This document shows, one piece after another, positions 7,669 through 15,400 of a stretch of 17,500 nucleotides of DNA. A program made the position numbers and the translations under genes. Under the pieces are notes generated by a model. It made no database searches. It was not told the origin of the DNA and was given only the letters and a program-made list of their open reading frames with translations. This DNA is from Candidatus Thorarchaeota archaeon SMTZ1-83 (GTDB lineage Archaea; Asgardarchaeota; Thorarchaeia; Thorarchaeales; Thorarchaeaceae): NCBI GenBank assembly GCA_001563325.1, contig LRSK01000147.1, positions 1 to 17,500 on the forward strand, given 5' to 3'. Within the stretch, counting starts at the first letter, position 1; each line of letters begins with the position of its first letter.

Positions 7669-8292
7669 TCAGACTTGATACACGAGAGCATAAGTAGGCA
7701 ACGTAATCAATATCCCCAGCAAGACACCTACTGTGGCTTGAGCTAGGCTATGTTGTTGCAGTTTGGTTCGTGACCAGATTACTAGTAACCACAGTAGCAT
7801 CACTGGAGTTGCAGGCCATCCGTATATTATCAGAAGCGCTGTCCCCGGGCCTCCTACACCTGCTCCGTGAACGGAAACTTTCGTCCAGAAGCTGGCGACC
7901 AACACGCCAAGGGTGACTGTGAAGTACGCAGCTGAGAGAGCCTGAAGAATCAGACAACTAGCGTAACCAAAGAACGCGAAAGCCACCGCATAGCATAGAA
8001 GTGAGAACGCGAAGAATCTTGGCCTACTCTGTCTTGAAGATACGTCTAGGTCTGTCCTTCCCCTCGAGGCTTCGACAAGAATTGGAACTATGGGCATGAC
8101 TACCATGATGACTATCACAATCAACAATGAGGTTCCGGGATTGAGTAGGGGCCCAAGGCCAATTGGCGAAGAGAATGTCATTATGATTCCCACGTAGAGA
8201 TTAATCAGAGGAGCCGGAGTCAATCGCGATACTACTCGTGCAACTGTCACGTCTCGTCCAGTCAGCTTTAGGCCTTCATCGTTGAATCTCAA
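7669..8292 (-). CDS. PAP2-like integral membrane protein (phosphatidic acid phosphatase type 2 superfamily)
   Basis: This is a multi-spanning membrane protein of 207 residues with about five or six hydrophobic segments (near 25-45, 53-73, 94-118, 120-137, 150-172 and 183-204). PAP2 enzymes remove phosphate from lipid phosphates or diphosphates at the membrane. The three phosphatase motifs appear in reduced form: SRQSRP (86-91) for the KxxxxxxRP motif, K138-V-S-V-H142-G in place of PSGH, and S174-R175-x5-H181 for SRxxxxxH. The Asp that usually follows the last His by four residues is Gln185. The start is TTG 8292, the only start after an in-frame stop that keeps the whole first helix; a downstream GTG is possible. 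It is divergent from the Roadblock gene. A non-enzymatic PAP2-like protein cannot be excluded. Confidence 0.68.
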   Translation of the reverse strand: MRFNDEGLKLTGRDVTVARVVSRLTPAPLINLYVGIIMTFSSPIGLGPLLNPGTSLLIVIVIMVVMPIVPILVEASRGRTDLDVSSRQSRPRFFAFSLLCYAVAFAFFGYASCLILQALSAAYFTVTLGVLVASFWTKVSVHGAGVGGPGTALLIIYGWPATPVMLLWLLVIWSRTKLQQHSLAQATVGVLLGILITLPTYALVYQV

Positions 8293-8392
8293 GATATTCA
8301 GCTACCGAACCCACGGCAAAGAGAGCTGTTCTTCAATGTTTTCTTGGTTCTGTTTGGGGGATATGGAGCCAGTTAGTCACATCACGAGAAAC

Positions 8393-8401
8393 CTTATTTT
8401 A
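8393..8401 (+). promoter_or_regulatory. TATA box of the Roadblock gene
   Basis: CTTATTTTA sits in an otherwise mixed region between two divergent genes. Spacing of about 26 bases puts the transcription start near 8423. The mRNA would then begin after the GTG at 8420, and translation would start at ATG 8450 or 8462. Confidence 0.5.
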
Positions 8402-8449
8402 CCCTAACTTAACGATTCTGTGATAAGGGATGCAAAGAAAGGCCCTTGG

Positions 8450-8770
8450 ATGTGCGATATCATGACAGCGGTGCCAAAACGCGAGGTCTTTGAACGGATT
8501 ATTCAGAACATCACAAGCAAGTTCCCTGATGTGTACGCTGCTCTGTTCATAAGTCCTGAGGGTTTTCCAATAAACTCGTGGGGAGTTTCGTTGGAACGGG
8601 CGGAGGAGATCTCAGCGTTGCTAAGCGCGCTCATCGGAAAGACAAAGGAAGTCATCTTCCAGGTCAAACAGGGAGGAGACCTTCAGTTCATCCAAATCCA
8701 GTCTAGTCTTGGGGGAATTCGCATTGCGCCCCAGGATGAGTTCATTCTGGTTACCATGACCAAAGGATAA
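8450..8770 (+). CDS. Roadblock/LC7 domain protein
   Basis: This is a small cytoplasmic protein, about 106 residues from ATG 8450, made almost wholly of one Roadblock/LC7 (longin-related) domain. Such domains pair with small GTPases as activators or scaffolds in eukaryotes, bacteria (MglB) and Asgard archaea. The diagnostic pattern is present: an amphipathic first helix (EVFERIIQNITSKFPDV), the strand AALFISPEGFPI, the helix AEEISALLSALIGKTKEVIF, and C-terminal strands LQFIQIQSS, GIRIAPQ and EFILVTMT. GTG 8420 is also in frame, but the TATA box at 8393-8401 implies a transcript starting after it; ATG 8462 is another option. It lies 65 bases before a double ABC exporter operon and could be co-transcribed with it. 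A GTPase gene of the right class lies in the same window (15962-16558), though there is no proof that the two interact. Confidence 0.85.
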   Translation: MCDIMTAVPKREVFERIIQNITSKFPDVYAALFISPEGFPINSWGVSLERAEEISALLSALIGKTKEVIFQVKQGGDLQFIQIQSSLGGIRIAPQDEFILVTMTKG

Positions 8771-8835
8771 GAGGTCAATCTTACTTCAATAGAGAAACTA
8801 ATTAGCGGCATTTCTGACGTCCAAGTGTGCATGCC

Positions 8836-9765
8836 ATGGCTTCAGAAGCGTTTACTACCACCAACCTCACAAAGCTCTATGGGTCAACTCTTGCTCTAGA
8901 CAAGATCACGGTCAAAGCCCCCAACAGGGCGGTCGGATTGCTTGGTCCCAATGGGGCGGGGAAGACCACGCTTATTCGTATTCTCATGGGGATAATCCGA
9001 CACTCAGATGGTTCAGGCAGTGTTCTTGGTCTAGACTTCAAGGATTCAGTTCAGGAAATCAGGGACCGTGTGGGCTACTCTCCTGAGTTCACGCCAATCA
9101 TCCCAGATGTCAGTGCAATGAAGTACGTTACATTCATGGGCCAGCTGTCAGGACTGCCTTCAGTTGAAGCGGCGCAACGGGCCCACGACACCCTACACTA
9201 TGTAGGCCTTGCTGAGGAAAGATATCGTCATCTTAGGGAGTTCAGCGCCGGAATGATGCAGAAGTGCAAACTTGCTGCTGCGCTCGTGCACGACCCGGAT
9301 CTTGTGATTCTCGATGAGCCGACCGATGGTCTTGACCCCACTGGTCGCCAACAGATGCTTGACTTGATTCAGAAGCTATACAAGGAGGAGGGAAAGAGTG
9401 TGATAGTTTCGTCTCATCTCCTCTTTGATGTTGAAGAGGTATGTGATTGGGTCGTCGTCTTAGGTAGAGGCCGAATAGTCACAACCGGAAGCATGGAAGA
9501 GCTACTAGCAGACAAATCTGGAATGCTCAGGCTGAGGGTGACTGGAGATTCTGCCGCGTTTGCCAAGAAGCTGACAGCGCGCGGTCTGGAAGTCCAAGAA
9601 GAAGGCGCATTCATAGACGTAAGAAAGTCGGATGACATAGAGTCTATTGTACTTGAAGAAGTCAACAGTGACTCATCTGTGAGTCTTCGGTACCTGGGAC
9701 GAAAGACCCAGACACTTGAAGACGTATTCATATCAATGGTTGAAGGGAGGAGTGATATGGAATGA
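8836..9765 (+). CDS. ABC transporter ATP-binding protein (ABC-2 type exporter), first pair
   Basis: This is the nucleotide-binding subunit of an ABC-2 type exporter; it hydrolyses ATP on the inner face of the membrane to drive the partner permease. The ATPase core has Walker A GPNGAGKTT, a Q-loop region reading VGYSPEF (no Gln, as is often seen in this subgroup), the signature FSAGMMQK (a variant of LSGGQ), Walker B LVILDEP with the D-loop DGLDP, and the switch His in VSSH. About 90 residues of C-terminal domain follow. The start is GTG 8827 or ATG 8836; neither has a ribosome site, and ATG is taken. CTAATTAG at 8798-8805 could be a TATA element for a near-leaderless start. Its stop overlaps the permease start (ATGA). 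The substrate is unknown. Confidence 0.92.
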   Translation: MASEAFTTTNLTKLYGSTLALDKITVKAPNRAVGLLGPNGAGKTTLIRILMGIIRHSDGSGSVLGLDFKDSVQEIRDRVGYSPEFTPIIPDVSAMKYVTFMGQLSGLPSVEAAQRAHDTLHYVGLAEERYRHLREFSAGMMQKCKLAAALVHDPDLVILDEPTDGLDPTGRQQMLDLIQKLYKEEGKSVIVSSHLLFDVEEVCDWVVVLGRGRIVTTGSMEELLADKSGMLRLRVTGDSAAFAKKLTARGLEVQEEGAFIDVRKSDDIESIVLEEVNSDSSVSLRYLGRKTQTLEDVFISMVEGRSDME

Positions 9766-10763
9766 GTGAGCAGCAGACTGAAGACAGCTACGTTCGGAAG
9801 TTTGGGTTCAGGCGTTTCACAGGTATTAGACAAGCCCGTTGGGTCAGAATAATCGCTGTCGCTTGGTTCAACCTATTCGAATCGATTCGACGTTCTGGTT
9901 TCACGAAGGTGCTCTTGGTCTTCATGTTCTTCAGCATCTTGGCACAGGACCTGGTCATCATCGTCATATCGATGTTCTCACCATTCATAAATCCCGGGCT
10001 CGATATTGGTGCTCTTTTCCGCCACTCATATGCGGACTCAGTTATCGGCATGGTCGCAGTCGTAAATCGTGTGAGCGTAATTCCGGAAGACATCTTTGGG
10101 CCGATTGGTCTGTTCCTACCCCTTTCACTTACCTCTGGAGGGATTAGCTTCATGTGGCTACTCCTAATGGCGATGGTGGGCGGAGGTCTAATCGCAGATG
10201 ATAAGCTCCACAGGACTACCGAGGTCTACTTCGCTCGTATCTCCAGGTTTGAGTACGTCATTGGAAAACTGGCTAGTCTTGTCCTCTTTTCAGGAATTGT
10301 CGTCATGTTGCCAGCAGTCATTCAATACTTCTTGCTGAACTATGGTCTGGGAACCGACATCTTCGCTAGCCTGGACTTGCTGCTTTGGGCCATAGGTTTC
10401 ACACTATTATCTGCAGTGATTGTAAGTCTGCTCACAATAGCCCTATCAAGTCTAACAAAGAGAAGAGCAGTTGCAACTCTCTCTCTCTTCATAGCAGCGG
10501 TAGTCATGTCAAGCTTCTACACAGCAGTCGCGCTGTCTTGGAATCAATCGCAATCCCCTCTCCTTCTGCTAGACTTCATCGGGGTGCTGTCGCTGTTGGG
10601 AGCGGTTTCTCTCGGATATGCAGACGTAACAGTAAATGGCTATGCATTGAATTTCTTTGACGGAATCGGAGTTGAAGCCATAATGGTAGTGGGAGCCGTC
10701 GGAGTCGTACTTCTCCTCGGAGTCTTGGCACTCATGATGACCATCTTCAGGAGGGATACCTAA
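9762..10763 (+). CDS. ABC-2 type transporter permease, first pair
   Basis: This is a membrane-spanning subunit of 333 residues. A basic cytoplasmic N-terminus of about 45 residues is followed by six or seven hydrophobic helices, for example around TKVLLVFMFFSILAQ, ISFMWLLLMAMVGGG, LVLFSGIVVMLPAVI, LLLWAIGFTLLSAVI, ATLSLFIAAVVMSSF and the C-terminal VGAVGVVLLLGVLAL. IADDKLHRTTEVYFARISR between helices matches the coupling segment typical of ABC-2 permeases (charged residue, small gap, T-E, then P/S-R). GGAGTGAT (9749-9756) lies five bases before the ATG. It overlaps the upstream ATPase by four bases and the downstream ATPase by one (TAATG), which implies tight co-translation. The transported substrate cannot be inferred. 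Confidence 0.88.
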   Translation: MSEQQTEDSYVRKFGFRRFTGIRQARWVRIIAVAWFNLFESIRRSGFTKVLLVFMFFSILAQDLVIIVISMFSPFINPGLDIGALFRHSYADSVIGMVAVVNRVSVIPEDIFGPIGLFLPLSLTSGGISFMWLLLMAMVGGGLIADDKLHRTTEVYFARISRFEYVIGKLASLVLFSGIVVMLPAVIQYFLLNYGLGTDIFASLDLLLWAIGFTLLSAVIVSLLTIALSSLTKRRAVATLSLFIAAVVMSSFYTAVALSWNQSQSPLLLLDFIGVLSLLGAVSLGYADVTVNGYALNFFDGIGVEAIMVVGAVGVVLLLGVLALMMTIFRRDT

Positions 10764-11707
10764 TGGCGGTTATTCAAATCGAGGAAGCTTCCAAAAGGTA
10801 TGGCGAGGTTGTCGCAGTCAGCAGGTTCGACATGTCAGTAAAGAAGGGATCCATCACCGGTTTTGTTGGTCCGAACGGAGCAGGAAAAACCACCACTATC
10901 AGAATCATCACAGGACTTGCAAGACCTGATAGCGGAAGTGCGCTCGTTTTCGGTGAGAACCCGTATGACAATGTTCGCGTGAAGGAGAGAATAGGCTACG
11001 TCTCCGAACATGATGACCTGTACTCATGGGCAACAGTCAAAGACTCTGTGAGGATGCTCACCAAAATCAACAGACCAAGAGACAAGAGAATCAACGAGCT
11101 TGTTGATAGAGCGATTTCCGATGTCGGGATGGCCAAGTTCGTTGACAGAAAGGTTTCGGCTCTCTCAAAGGGTATGAAACAGAGAACCAAGATAGCTGCG
11201 GCTCTGGCACATCAACCCGAACTATTGGTTCTCGACGAACCCTTAGGAGGTCTGGACCCCTTAGGCCGTCGTACAATCATGGATTTGTTACAGAAGATCA
11301 ACACGGACAGAGAGGTCACGATTCTCATTTCCAGTCATGTGCTTGAAGAACTGGAACACTTGGCCAATAGAATCACCTTGATACATCGAGGTCAGACAGT
11401 AGCAGAAGGGAACCCCCAGAAGATACGAAGCCTACTCTTCCAGTATCCGCATGAGATTCAGTTCACATCCACCCAAGATGATATGAAGAAGATTGCCAGC
11501 GGGCTTGTGGAGCTAGAAGGTATAGTGAGATCCCTCACGTTGACAGACGCTAAGGACGGTCTGGTTGAATGCAGAGTGGTTACTCCCCAACCAGAAATCT
11601 TCTACGACGAACTTGTACGCGTTGCAGTAGAGAGGAAGGCCACGTTTCTTCAAATGGACACGCTCTCAGAGAGCGTTGAACGGCTGTTTGAATTCTTGAT
11701 AGAGTGA
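10763..11707 (+). CDS. ABC transporter ATP-binding protein (ABC-2 type exporter), second pair
   Basis: This is a second nucleotide-binding subunit of 314 residues, related to but clearly distinct from the one at 8836-9765. It has Walker A GPNGAGKTTT, a Q-loop region reading IGYVSEH, the signature LSKGMKQR, Walker B LLVLDEP with GGLDP, and the switch His in ISSH, all complete. A ~90-residue C-terminal domain follows. AGGAGG (10749-10754) lies eight bases before the ATG, and the start overlaps the stop of the upstream permease. It is presumed to pair with the permease at 11718-12518. Because two ATPases and two permeases are co-expressed, it could also form a mixed transporter. Confidence 0.92.
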   Translation: MAVIQIEEASKRYGEVVAVSRFDMSVKKGSITGFVGPNGAGKTTTIRIITGLARPDSGSALVFGENPYDNVRVKERIGYVSEHDDLYSWATVKDSVRMLTKINRPRDKRINELVDRAISDVGMAKFVDRKVSALSKGMKQRTKIAAALAHQPELLVLDEPLGGLDPLGRRTIMDLLQKINTDREVTILISSHVLEELEHLANRITLIHRGQTVAEGNPQKIRSLLFQYPHEIQFTSTQDDMKKIASGLVELEGIVRSLTLTDAKDGLVECRVVTPQPEIFYDELVRVAVERKATFLQMDTLSESVERLFEFLIE

Positions 11708-11717
11708 GGTGAGAAGG

Positions 11718-12518
11718 ATGGGAACAGAAACAGTAGAAATCTCAGCGACACAACCCAGGTTTGCGAGCTCTGTCCAGAATCTGCTAGCAAGAGGCATCAG
11801 CATATTCTGGATCTTCATCAAGGCCTTTGTCAAGGATAGGAAGAGCCATGTCCTAACACTTCTTGGTCTTCTTCCTGTGCCTGTGTTGATTCTCTCAGGC
11901 CAGGTCCCAACCGAACCGTATCCTGCTCAAACCTTCTTCATTGACCTTACTCAATCGATGTACATCTCTCTGCTCATCCCGCTATTCGGCCTACTACTGG
12001 GCACCGCGGCTCTGACAGATGAGATTGAATCTCACACAATCGTACAACTCGTAAGTCGTCCGGTTAGGCGAGTCGAAATACTGATCTGGAGATATCTTGC
12101 GACTGTGATAGCGGGCACATTAGTAGCTATCATAGTCACAAGTGGGTTCTACGTAACACTCAGTCTATATGCACCGGTTCCACTAGAACTGCTGACTGGC
12201 TTCTGGGGAGTATGTGCCATTTGCTGCGCAGTCTACTGTGCCCTATTCATTCTCCTGGGCGTGGCACTGAAGCGACCTCTAATCTGGGGGGTCGTGATAA
12301 CTCTCTATGAACAGCTTCTTGGCGTTCTTGCAGTGTTTTTCGGAGGGGCAGCCTTCTCGATTTCAGGGCATATACTTCATGTAGGAACACAGTTTGTTGA
12401 CTACACATATTCAATACCTGAGTGGACCCCGACCAGCTCTGGAATACTACTGGTAGTGATAGCTCTGATGAGCATTCTCATATCAACCCTACTCTTTCGG
12501 CGAAGAGACTTGTCCTAG
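11718..12518 (+). CDS. ABC-2 type transporter permease, second pair
   Basis: This is a membrane-spanning subunit of 266 residues with about six hydrophobic helices, including LTLLGLLPVPVLILSG, YISLLIPLFGLLLGTAAL, YLATVIAGTLVAIIVTSG, VCAICCAVYCALFILLG, WGVVITLYEQLLGVLAVFF and ILLVVIALMSILISTLLF. LTDEIESHTIVQLVSRPVRR is the expected ABC-2 coupling segment. AGGTGA (11707-11712) lies five bases before ATG 11718, which makes this a better start than the in-frame GTG at 11709. It sits ten bases after the ATPase stop and is the last gene of the operon. The substrate is unknown. Confidence 0.88.
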   Translation: MGTETVEISATQPRFASSVQNLLARGISIFWIFIKAFVKDRKSHVLTLLGLLPVPVLILSGQVPTEPYPAQTFFIDLTQSMYISLLIPLFGLLLGTAALTDEIESHTIVQLVSRPVRRVEILIWRYLATVIAGTLVAIIVTSGFYVTLSLYAPVPLELLTGFWGVCAICCAVYCALFILLGVALKRPLIWGVVITLYEQLLGVLAVFFGGAAFSISGHILHVGTQFVDYTYSIPEWTPTSSGILLVVIALMSILISTLLFRRRDLS

Positions 12519-12519
12519 A

Positions 12520-12531
12520 GAACCTAGGTTC
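12520..12531. repeat. 12-base perfect palindrome after the ABC operon
   Basis: GAACCTAGGTTC begins two bases after the stop of the last permease gene. It could be a protein-binding site or part of a transcription end signal. It shares the CCTAGG core with the dyad at 7549-7556. The symmetry is seen directly; function is inference. Confidence 0.5.
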
Positions 12532-12777
12532 ATTGGACGTTCAACGACCAGTCAAAGTCCGTATGTTGATGGCAAGAGCGGCTGAGTCTCCTTGATATGC
12601 CTCCTATCACTATCAGGTAAGTATCCTGCCACACGGCTCAGTTAATCAAAGTTAAGAGCGAATGGAAACTGATGCTTGGATATAGCCAAGGAGGTTTGAG
12701 GCCTAGACATCGCTTATGGACATTCTTTTGGCCTCATTGCCATAAGATTGCGTCAGTCGGAAGCTCCACTAGTGCCA

Positions 12778-12785
12778 TTTTTATA
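12778..12785 (+). promoter_or_regulatory. TATA box of radA
   Basis: TTTTTATA stands out in a mixed-composition gap. A start of transcription about 25 bases downstream (near 12806-12808) would give a leader of about 60 bases before ATG 12868. This also argues against any radA start upstream of 12800. Confidence 0.55.
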
Positions 12786-12867
12786 CCCAGAAGAGGGACT
12801 ACAGCATGTTCACGTGTCTGGCAATCTACGCGCGATGGACGTCAGACATTTGAGGGAGGTCTTCAAG

Positions 12868-13920
12868 ATGGCACCCCGGAAACAGGCGGACGACTCAGAG
12901 GAAGCAGATGATATAGACTACGAAGAGTTTGAAGATAACACACTTGATGAGGATAGAATTGACCTGGGTGACGAAGGAGTTTCAGGTTTGGATGTCACTG
13001 ACCTCCCGGGCGTAGGTCCCGCGATTGCGAAGCGACTTTCAGAAGCGGGATACAAGAGTGTTGAATCTATAGCAGTCGCCTCGCCTGCCGAACTGGCGGC
13101 GGCAGGTTCCATAGGTGAAACTACGGCAACGAAGATCATCAAGGCCGGACGCGAAATGCTCGACATTGGCTTCGAAACTGCTGACCTGCTTCTTGAGCGA
13201 AGAAGGACGGCAGGGAGAATAACGACCGGGTCCAAGGCTCTGGATGAACTATTCGGTGGCGGCTTGGAAACTCAGGCCATAACCGAGATGTATGGATCAT
13301 TCAGGTCTGGGAAGACACAGATGGCGCATCAACTGGCTGTGAATGTACAGAGGTCATCTGAGGAAGGCGGCTTGTCGGCGACAGCAATCTATGTTGACAC
13401 CGAGGGCACATTCAGACCAGAACGTCTGGAGGACATGGCTGAGGCTTACGGCATGGACAAGAAGAAAGTGCTGAAGAACGTTGTCTGGGCTCGAGCATAC
13501 AACTCGGACCACCAGATTCTGTTGTGTGATCAAGCCATGGAGATGGCCCCCGAGAGAAATGCAAAACTGCTCATAGTCGACTCAGTAACAAGTCACTTCA
13601 GAGCTGAATATACAGGACGTGGAACGCTCGCAGCAAGACAGCAGAAGCTCAACAAGCACCTGCACCATTTACAGAGAGGTGCAGAAATCAACAACATGGC
13701 AGTATACATTACCAACCAAGTCATGTCCAGACCGGATGCGTTCTTCGGAGATCCAACTGCACCCGTGGGAGGTCATGTACTGGCTCACGTTCCCCAGACA
13801 CGGTGCTACCTTAGAAAGTCGAAGGGCGAAAGAAGAATCTGCAGACTTGTTGACTCACCGAATCTCCCTGAGGGTGAGGCCGTCTTCACAGTCGTGAAAG
13901 ACGGAATTCGAGACGTCTAG
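12868..13920 (+). CDS. radA: DNA repair and recombination protein RadA
   Basis: RadA is the archaeal strand-exchange recombinase that forms ATP-dependent filaments on single-stranded DNA. The 350 residues match the usual length. In order they hold an acidic N-terminal tail (7-37), an HhH domain with [12 protein letters not shown] (46-57), the FxxA polymerisation motif F102-E-T-A105, Walker A GSFRSGKT (143-150), [12 protein letters not shown] with Glu179, Walker B LLIVD (234-238) and loop L2 from ~288 ([16 protein letters not shown]). The C-terminus [12 protein letters not shown] is typical. ATG 12868 is preceded by GGGAGGT (12854-12860) at seven bases, so it is preferred over in-frame starts upstream. 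The Walker A phrase FRSGKTQ resembles RAD51/DMC1 (FRTGKTQ) more than the FGSGKTQ common in archaea. It converges on the flavoprotein gene. Confidence 0.96.
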   Translation: MAPRKQADDSEEADDIDYEEFEDNTLDEDRIDLGDEGVSGLDVTDLPGVGPAIAKRLSEAGYKSVESIAVASPAELAAAGSIGETTATKIIKAGREMLDIGFETADLLLERRRTAGRITTGSKALDELFGGGLETQAITEMYGSFRSGKTQMAHQLAVNVQRSSEEGGLSATAIYVDTEGTFRPERLEDMAEAYGMDKKKVLKNVVWARAYNSDHQILLCDQAMEMAPERNAKLLIVDSVTSHFRAEYTGRGTLAARQQKLNKHLHHLQRGAEINNMAVYITNQVMSRPDAFFGDPTAPVGGHVLAHVPQTRCYLRKSKGERRICRLVDSPNLPEGEAVFTVVKDGIRDV

Positions 13921-13943
13921 AGAGAATCGGACGGAGTGACCAG

Positions 13944-13967
13944 GAATCAGCCCAAGTGGCTGGATTC
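13944..13967. terminator. Hairpin between convergent radA and flavoprotein genes
   Basis: GAATCAGCC and GGCTGGATTC pair over nine base pairs with one bulged base around a five-base loop (CAAGT). The stem lies between two convergent stops and could end transcription in both directions. It lacks a T-rich tract, which archaeal terminators usually have, so the call is tentative. Confidence 0.35.
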
Positions 13968-15319
13968 TAGTCGAAGTGAGCAGAGTTGATTATGTCTTCC
14001 ACTGAGTGGGTCCACTGTTCGATTCCCGCCGGAGTTGAAGGGTACGAATCGTAGAGATTTGAGATGCGTTTCATCAACCCTGCAGCCTTCTGAAGGTCCC
14101 TAAGGAGGCCTATCTTCCCGATGCCTCTCCTTAGCCTTCGCAACTTGTCAAAGGTCCCAAGGGATAGGCCGTTACCTCGATTCGCGGCCATGAGATCTCC
14201 CGCTTCAAGAATCCTCTTTTCGAATCCGAAGTCCATGTCCTCGTCAGAAACAGATTGCAGGAGTCTTCGGAAGATGTCAAGTGAAGCAAGGCGCTTACCA
14301 AAACCCCGCATGAATCGTACGTTATAGCTCCAGAGCCCAGATGCGCTAAGCTGGTTTCTCGCAATTGCCTCCTTGGCCACTTCTCCCAATATTATGCCCG
14401 CGCGCATTCCTGCGCCGATGCCACCTCCGTGTATTGGATTCACCTGGGAAGCCGCATCACCTACAAAGGCAACACCGCCGGCTACGAGTGAAGAGAGGGG
14501 CCTTCGCACTGGAACTGCTCCCCCACCGCTGTCGATCAGAGAACTCCGATGTAGAAGGGGGTATCTCTTCTTGAACCTCTGGAAGTGAGACTTTGGTGAA
14601 CCTCTGCCACCACCACCCGCCACGCCAATTCCTGCGTTCACTTCTTGAACGCCCTTGGGGAAGATCCAAGCATAGCCGCTGGGAGCTACTCCTCTGCCCA
14701 GAAAGACTCGGGCAACCTCGGGTTCTGCTAACGGCATTCTCAGCTTGAGAATCTCACGGTGACAGAGTGCAATGTCCTCCTTGTTTATCTTCCTCTCAAC
14801 AAGCGGGTCATCCAGCTTGTTCCTTATTGTGCCTGCATAGCCGCTTGCATCTATGACTAGCTTGCAGTAGGTGTTTCGTTCAGCACCACCTTCTGACTTG
14901 TCTTTATAGCTGACTCCCACAACTCTATCTTGGCGAAACAAGGGCCCAGTAACGTGACACTCGGGCCTGAAAGCAACTCCCGCGCCTAGGGCTTCGCCGA
15001 GAAGCCGCTGACCAAAATCAATCCGATTGACCGTCCAGCCATCAAACTCAGTCCATCCTCTGACCTTCAGTTCATTGGTCATGCTGGGCGGATATACGTC
15101 TGCCCCGGCAATCTCACATGAAATCTCAGACCCTGAGGGAAACTCAATCCCTGTTGCCTCGAAATGGGATTTACTGATCTCATCACCACAGACCTTCCTG
15201 CCTACTTCTTTCTGAGGTTTTCTGTCAAGCAGTAGTGTCCTAAGGCCCATTTCTGCGCATCTTCGAGACGCAACACAACCGGCTGAGCCAGCGCCTACTA
15301 CAATCACACTAGGTCGCAT
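13967..15319 (-). CDS. Geranylgeranyl reductase family FAD-dependent oxidoreductase
   Basis: This is a flavoprotein of 450 residues. Members of this family saturate the isoprenoid chains of archaeal membrane lipids or act on related prenyl compounds. The N-terminal Rossmann motif VVGAGSAG binds the ADP part of FAD. RKVCGDEISK (about 41-50) matches the conserved CG(D) segment next to the flavin and substrate tunnel. FVGDAASQVNPIHGGGIG is the second FAD motif and includes the GD pair and the Gly-rich helix start. A family PxGYAWIFPKG-like segment (SGYAWIFPKG) also occurs. ATG 15319 is chosen over TTG 15322; a TATA box about 37 bases upstream implies a leader of about 11 bases. Whether it acts on membrane lipids or another prenyl substrate cannot be decided. 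Its neighbours do not form an operon with it. Confidence 0.88.
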   Translation of the reverse strand: MRPSVIVVGAGSAGCVASRRCAEMGLRTLLLDRKPQKEVGRKVCGDEISKSHFEATGIEFPSGSEISCEIAGADVYPPSMTNELKVRGWTEFDGWTVNRIDFGQRLLGEALGAGVAFRPECHVTGPLFRQDRVVGVSYKDKSEGGAERNTYCKLVIDASGYAGTIRNKLDDPLVERKINKEDIALCHREILKLRMPLAEPEVARVFLGRGVAPSGYAWIFPKGVQEVNAGIGVAGGGGRGSPKSHFQRFKKRYPLLHRSSLIDSGGGAVPVRRPLSSLVAGGVAFVGDAASQVNPIHGGGIGAGMRAGIILGEVAKEAIARNQLSASGLWSYNVRFMRGFGKRLASLDIFRRLLQSVSDEDMDFGFEKRILEAGDLMAANRGNGLSLGTFDKLRRLRRGIGKIGLLRDLQKAAGLMKRISNLYDSYPSTPAGIEQWTHSVEDIINSAHFD

Positions 15320-15352
15320 CAAAGTTTCTCGAGCATTGAGGCTTGCTGAGAG

Positions 15353-15360
15353 TTATAAAT
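15353..15360 (-). promoter_or_regulatory. TATA box of the geranylgeranyl reductase-type gene
   Basis: On the minus strand the sequence reads ATTTATAA, centred about 37 bases before ATG 15319. Transcription would start near 15330, giving a very short leader. This fits the lack of a strong ribosome binding site. Confidence 0.6.
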
Positions 15361-15400
15361 CCGTTCGTCGGAACTCGGCTCCCGGGGGGTGAAATGGGCT

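Larger units (their letters stand above)
12519..12867. other. Intergenic region before radA, no gene seen
   Basis: This 349-base gap holds a 12-base palindrome at its left end, a small stem (CTTGG, six-base loop, CCAAG, 12675-12690) and the radA promoter near its right end. No convincing tRNA, small RNA or protein gene was found. Open frames running through it lack a placed ribosome site, and one merely extends radA upstream past its promoter. Confidence 0.6.

Noticed and set aside
12560..12620. Possible C/D box small RNA (TTGATG then CTGA)
   Set aside because: The boxes are imperfect, spacing is wrong and no closing D box was found.
12748..12867. Longer radA starting upstream at 12748
   Set aside because: The extra 40 codons cross the TATA box at 12778-12785, are not RadA-like, and the ATG at 12868 has a well-placed GGGAGGT.
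12672..12911. Small plus-strand frame before and into radA
   Set aside because: It overlaps radA in another frame, has no placed ribosome site and crosses the radA promoter.
14017..14026. tRNA T-loop-like sequence GTTCGATTCC
   Set aside because: The bases flanking the loop do not form a T stem, no acceptor or anticodon arm is found around it, and it lies inside the flavoprotein coding frame.
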